Below are positions 32,186 to 35,463 of a DNA stretch of 35,463 nt, piece after piece. The notes under the pieces are model-generated. The model did no database searches. It was not told the DNA's origin and saw only the letters and a list, made by a program, of their open reading frames with translations. How positions within the stretch are numbered: position 1 is the first letter of the stretch; every line of letters starts with the position of its first letter. The position numbers and the translations under genes are program-made. Origin of the DNA: an uncultured Anaerobutyricum sp. (GTDB lineage Bacteria; Bacillota; Clostridia; Lachnospirales; Lachnospiraceae); NCBI RefSeq assembly GCF_934307085.1, contig NZ_CAKRCF010000033.1:1-35463 (forward strand), read 5' to 3'.

Positions 32186-34063
32186 ATGAAAAACGCAGTA
32201 CAACGTTTTGGTAAGTTCCTTAGTTCAATGGTAATGCCAAACATCGGAGCATTCATCGCATGGGGCTTCATCACAGCATTATTTATTGAAAAAGGATGGC
32301 TTCCAAATGCACAGCTTGCAACTTTAAACGGACCAATGCTTAACTACTTACTTCCAGTTCTGATCGCATTCCAGGGTGGTAAGTTAATCGGTGGAGACCG
32401 AGGCGGAGTAATGGGTGCGATCGCAACTATCGGTGTAATCGTTGGAGCACCTGATTATCCAATGTTGATGGGTGCTATGGTAATGGGTCCTTTGGCTGGT
32501 TTTGTTATTAAAAAGTTTGACCAGGCAATGGACGGAAGAATGCCAGCCGGATTTGAGATGTTAATTAACAACTTCTCCATTGGTATCTTCGGTATGTTAT
32601 TAGCCATTGTTGGTTACTATGCAATCGGACCTTTCATGAGTGCCGTACTTGTAGTATTAAAAGGTGGTGTTCAGGTACTTGTAGATCATAACCTTCTTCC
32701 ACTCGCAGCAATCTTTATCGAGCCAGCGAAGGTATTATTCTTAAACAACGCAATCAACCACGGTATCTTTACTCCTATCGGAATTGAACAGGCAGCAGAG
32801 GCTGGTAAGTCCATCATGTACATGTTAGAGGCTAACCCAGGACCTGGTCTTGGACTTCTGTGTGCATACTGGGCATTTTCTAAGGATAAAGCAACAAAGG
32901 ATTCCGCACCTGGAGCAATTATCATTCACTTCTTCGGTGGTATCCATGAGATTTATTTCCCATACATCCTTATGAACCCATTAGTAATCGTTGGACCAAT
33001 CGCAGGTAATATCTGTGCAATCCTTTTCTACAGTATTACAAAAGCAGGTCTTGTAGGACCTTCCGCACCTGGTTCCATCATCGCATTTATGTCAATGTCA
33101 CCAAAAACATCTATCGCAATCACAGCACTTGGTGTTCTGATCGCAGCAGTAGTTTCTTTCTTAGTTTCTTCACCAATCGTTAAGATGGCAGGAAGCAAGA
33201 GTCTTGAAGATGCACAGAAAAAGACAAGCAACATGAAAGCTGAGTCCAAAGGACAGGCAGCAGAAGTTCTTTCCGGAGCAGATGTTAAAACAGACGACAT
33301 TAAGAAAATCGTTTTCGCATGTGACGCTGGTATGGGATCTTCCGCAATGGGAGCAACAAAGTTCAGAAATCGTATTAAACCTTTAAATCTTGGAATTACA
33401 GTAACAAATACATCCGTAGATAATGTTCCTGCCGACGCAGACGTCGTTGTATGCCAGTACATTTTACAGGACAGAGCAGTTAAGAGTGCGCCACAGGCAA
33501 GATTAGTAGCAATCGGAAACTTCCTTCAGGATCCTAACCTTGATACATTCTATGCAGAGTTAGAGGAACGTGCAAATGGTACATCCGCTCCAGCTCCAGC
33601 AGTAGAGGCAGAACCTGAAGTAAAAGAAGAAAAGAAAGCAAAAAAAGCCGTTCTTAAAAAAGAAGGTATCAAAACAGGCTTAAAGAGTGTAGACAAAGAA
33701 ACAGCAATTCGTGCAGCAGGCCAGCTTTTATGTGACCTTGGCTTCACAAATGAAGATTATATTCAGGCAATGGTTGATCGTGAAAATATGGTATCTACAT
33801 ACATGGGTATGGGAGTTGCGATTCCTCATGGAACATCTAACGCAAAAGAAACCGTTAAGAAATCTGGTATCGTAGTAATGCAGTATCCGGAAGGTGTTGA
33901 CTTTGGTGATGAGAAAGCGTATCTCGTAATCGGTATTGCAGGTGTTGGCGATGAGCATCTTGAGATCCTTGGAAACATCGTAGCAAGTCTTGAGGACGAA
34001 GAACTTCTTGAAACACTGAAAAAGAACGCTGACGTTGACACGATCATGAAAACTTTTGGTTAA
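32186..34063 (+). CDS. mtlA: PTS mannitol permease, fused EIICBA
   Basis: Permease of 625 residues that imports mannitol and phosphorylates it to mannitol 1-phosphate. The EIIC membrane domain (1-~340) begins NAVQRFGKFLSSMVMPNIGAF-like and contains GGIHEIYFPY, the substrate-site motif. The EIIB domain carries its phospho-cysteine in VFACDAGMGSSAMG (~residue 380). An Ala/Glu/Lys linker (~465-495) leads to EIIA with its histidine in MGVAIPHGTSN (~552). The CBA fusion resembles the E. coli arrangement; many Firmicutes use a separate MtlF. Ribosome site AGAGGAGA. It is followed by mtlD after 351 bases. Confidence 0.96.
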   Translation: MKNAVQRFGKFLSSMVMPNIGAFIAWGFITALFIEKGWLPNAQLATLNGPMLNYLLPVLIAFQGGKLIGGDRGGVMGAIATIGVIVGAPDYPMLMGAMVMGPLAGFVIKKFDQAMDGRMPAGFEMLINNFSIGIFGMLLAIVGYYAIGPFMSAVLVVLKGGVQVLVDHNLLPLAAIFIEPAKVLFLNNAINHGIFTPIGIEQAAEAGKSIMYMLEANPGPGLGLLCAYWAFSKDKATKDSAPGAIIIHFFGGIHEIYFPYILMNPLVIVGPIAGNICAILFYSITKAGLVGPSAPGSIIAFMSMSPKTSIAITALGVLIAAVVSFLVSSPIVKMAGSKSLEDAQKKTSNMKAESKGQAAEVLSGADVKTDDIKKIVFACDAGMGSSAMGATKFRNRIKPLNLGITVTNTSVDNVPADADVVVCQYILQDRAVKSAPQARLVAIGNFLQDPNLDTFYAELEERANGTSAPAPAVEAEPEVKEEKKAKKAVLKKEGIKTGLKSVDKETAIRAAGQLLCDLGFTNEDYIQAMVDRENMVSTYMGMGVAIPHGTSNAKETVKKSGIVVMQYPEGVDFGDEKAYLVIGIAGVGDEHLEILGNIVASLEDEELLETLKKNADVDTIMKTFG

Positions 34064-34414
34064 AAATAAGTAACGAAAAGTAAATCATTGAAAAATCATC
34101 AAATTAAGTAAAATGATATTCCGTGTAATGGCAAGTTGATAGCTTTAAGTGTTGGCTGGTTGTTACACGGGGATTAGAAAAGATAAACTAGAAATTATCA
34201 GAAAATATAAAGCTTTTGATTTATTATTTTTATCATTAGATCAAATTGTTATTGCAATAACATTTAGAAAAGATTTTTCTAATCCATATCAGGTATGTTA
34301 TAGCTTATAAGTATAACTTTTATAGGAAAATATAAAAATTATATTAAAAAATCATATTAAAATAACATCGGGAACAATCCCGAAGCTTAGATTTAAGAAA
34401 GAAGGAGTCAGATT
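34064..34414. other. Structured gap between mtlA and mtlD
   Basis: The 351 bases contain a hairpin CCGTGTAA/TTACACGG (34121-34128, 34163-34170), an 11-bp inverted repeat GGATTAGAAAA/TTTTCTAATCC (34171-34181, 34275-34285) and a perfect 16-base palindrome (34247-34262). No ORF is supported. The layout suggests partial termination after mtlA and separate control of mtlD. Confidence 0.55.
34247..34262. promoter_or_regulatory. Perfect 16-base palindrome upstream of mtlD
   Basis: TGTTATTGCAATAACA is fully self-complementary and lies about 150 bases before mtlD. It has the TG...CA ends seen in CcpA-type sites but lacks the classic central CG, so the regulator is uncertain. Confidence 0.4.
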
Positions 34415-35463
34415 ATGAAAAAGGCAGTTCAGTTTGGAGCAGGTAATATCGGTCGTGGTTTTATTGGAGCTTTACTTAGTCAGTCCGGTTATCATGTAGT
34501 ATTTGCAGATGTTGTAGACAAGATTATCGATAAAATTAATGAGGACAAAACATACACAGTTCATGTAATGGACGTAGAATGTGAAGACCAGAAAATCGAA
34601 AACATCAGTGGTGTAAATTCTACAAAACCAGAAGCAGTAGATGAAATCGCAAGTGCTGACCTCGTAACAACAGCTGTTGGTCTTGTTATTTTACCTCGTA
34701 TCGCTCCTACAATCGCAGCAGCTATCGAGAAACGTATGGCAGATGGAAATAAAGAGCCAATGAACATTATCGCATGTGAAAATGCAATTCGTGGAACATC
34801 TCAGTTAAAGAAAGCTGTTTACGAAAACTTAAGCGAAGAAGGAAAAACATTTGCAGACGAGTACGTTGGATTCCCAGACTGTGCTGTTGACAGAATCGTA
34901 CCTCCTGTAAAGAGCGAAAACTTCATCGATGTAGTAGTAGAAGAATATTACGAATGGGATGTAGAGCGCGCAAGCTTCAAGGGCGAGATTCCAGAAATTA
35001 AAGGAATGACTCTTGTAGATGACTTAATGGCATACATTGAGCGTAAATTATTCACATTAAATACAGGACACTGCATCACTTCTTACCTTGGAAAGCTTCG
35101 TGGATTCCCAACAATCGATGCGGCAATCGCTGATGAAGGAATTTATGACATCGTATCTAAAGCTATGAAAGAGAGCGGTGATGGACTTATCAAGAAACAT
35201 GGTTTCGATCCTGAAAAACATGCAGCATACATCAAAAAGATTATCGGACGTTTCAAAAACCCATATTTACAGGACGATGTAAGCCGTGTAGGTCGTGAGC
35301 CACTTCGTAAATTAAGCCCAACAGACCGTCTGATTAGCCCATTAACAACAGCAGCCGGATATGGACTTCCAGTAGACCACTTACTTGTTGGTGTTGGTGC
35401 AGCTTTACACTATGATAATCCAGAAGACAAACAGAGCGTTGAACTTCAGGCAAAAATCAAAGA
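34415..35463 (+). CDS. mtlD: Mannitol-1-phosphate 5-dehydrogenase, cut by window end
   Basis: NAD-dependent polyol dehydrogenase that oxidises mannitol 1-phosphate to fructose 6-phosphate. The N-terminal Rossmann motif is VQFGAGNIGRGFIG. Other signatures are CENAIRGT, GFPDCAVDRIVPP with the catalytic-site region, and KLFTLNTGHCITSYLG. About 349 codons are visible of an expected ~385, so the C-terminus lies beyond the edge; no frameshift is seen. GAAGGAG precedes the start. It completes the pathway begun by MtlA. Confidence 0.95.
   Translation, partial: MKKAVQFGAGNIGRGFIGALLSQSGYHVVFADVVDKIIDKINEDKTYTVHVMDVECEDQKIENISGVNSTKPEAVDEIASADLVTTAVGLVILPRIAPTIAAAIEKRMADGNKEPMNIIACENAIRGTSQLKKAVYENLSEEGKTFADEYVGFPDCAVDRIVPPVKSENFIDVVVEEYYEWDVERASFKGEIPEIKGMTLVDDLMAYIERKLFTLNTGHCITSYLGKLRGFPTIDAAIADEGIYDIVSKAMKESGDGLIKKHGFDPEKHAAYIKKIIGRFKNPYLQDDVSRVGREPLRKLSPTDRLISPLTTAAGYGLPVDHLLVGVGAALHYDNPEDKQSVELQAKIK

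Noticed and set aside
31980..32189. 69-codon open frame upstream of mtlA
   Set aside because: It covers the candidate MtlR operator and the mtlA promoter, lacks a ribosome site, and its Lys/Arg-rich end is translated purine-rich leader.
1..35463. CRISPR arrays, tRNA or rRNA genes, prophage or transposase genes
   Set aside because: I saw no regularly spaced repeats, cloverleaf sequences, rRNA stretches or recognisable phage or transposase proteins by eye; no covariance-model search was possible.

Overview
The window looks like a chromosomal segment of a low-GC anaerobic Firmicute, most likely a gut Lachnospiraceae-type clostridium (genus not resolved). Evidence: an [FeFe] hydrogenase module, a BioY-only biotin uptake gene with a BirA-type operator, the block rpmE-DUF1385-prmC-prfA, strong AGGAGG-type ribosome sites, occasional TTG starts, GatCAB-dependent tRNA amidation, and a fused EIICBA mannitol permease. 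No rRNA, tRNA, CRISPR array, phage or transposase gene was seen.

Layout. 1-3660 (minus): a two-gene hydrogenase operon, an NADPH/FAD iron-sulfur fusion protein followed by HydA. 3886-4558 (minus): bioY with a consensus promoter overlapped by a BirA box. 4697-5520: a CpXC zinc-binding protein. 5652-10440: rpmE with its own promoter and terminator, then a co-directional DUF1385-prmC-prfA-hisC run. 10736-12290: glgA with a strong terminator. 12666-13735 (minus): azlC-azlD branched-chain amino-acid exporter. 13972-15291 (minus): a D,D-carboxypeptidase. 15650-20993: a C4 sugar-acid (D-threonate/D-erythronate type) operon pdxA2-dtnK-kdgT, then a YcxB-like membrane protein and a DeoR regulator. 21219-23006: a zinc-ribbon membrane protein paired with a TPM-domain protein. 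23093-26307: gatCAB. 26453-27037: Nudix hydrolase. 27286-29532: LTA-synthase-family enzyme. 29731-35463: divergent mtlR (minus) and mtlA-mtlD (plus), with mtlD cut by the window edge.

How genes work together. The sugar-acid genes form a plausible uptake, phosphorylation and oxidative-decarboxylation route ending in dihydroxyacetone phosphate. Several copies of a 10-bp motif (AAAACGAAAG) around the pdxA2 promoter are good candidate operators for the nearby DeoR protein. The mannitol genes form a regulator/permease/dehydrogenase regulon with a candidate MtlR dyad just upstream of the mtlA promoter.

The least explained material is intergenic. Several gaps hold long inverted-repeat hairpins (13847-13951, 15356-15612, 20988-21067, 26310-26440, 29540-29654). 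Two of them share near-identical termini, and the others share shorter motifs such as GCGTCTGTT and CGACAAATTA. They look like a MITE-like or structured-RNA repeat family that I do not recognise. Other points for follow-up are a Fur-box-like dyad at the hydrogenase promoter, an inserted Cys-containing segment in PrmC, an in-frame 41-codon tail after the hisC stop, and an 8-codon ORF overlapping the LTA-synthase start.
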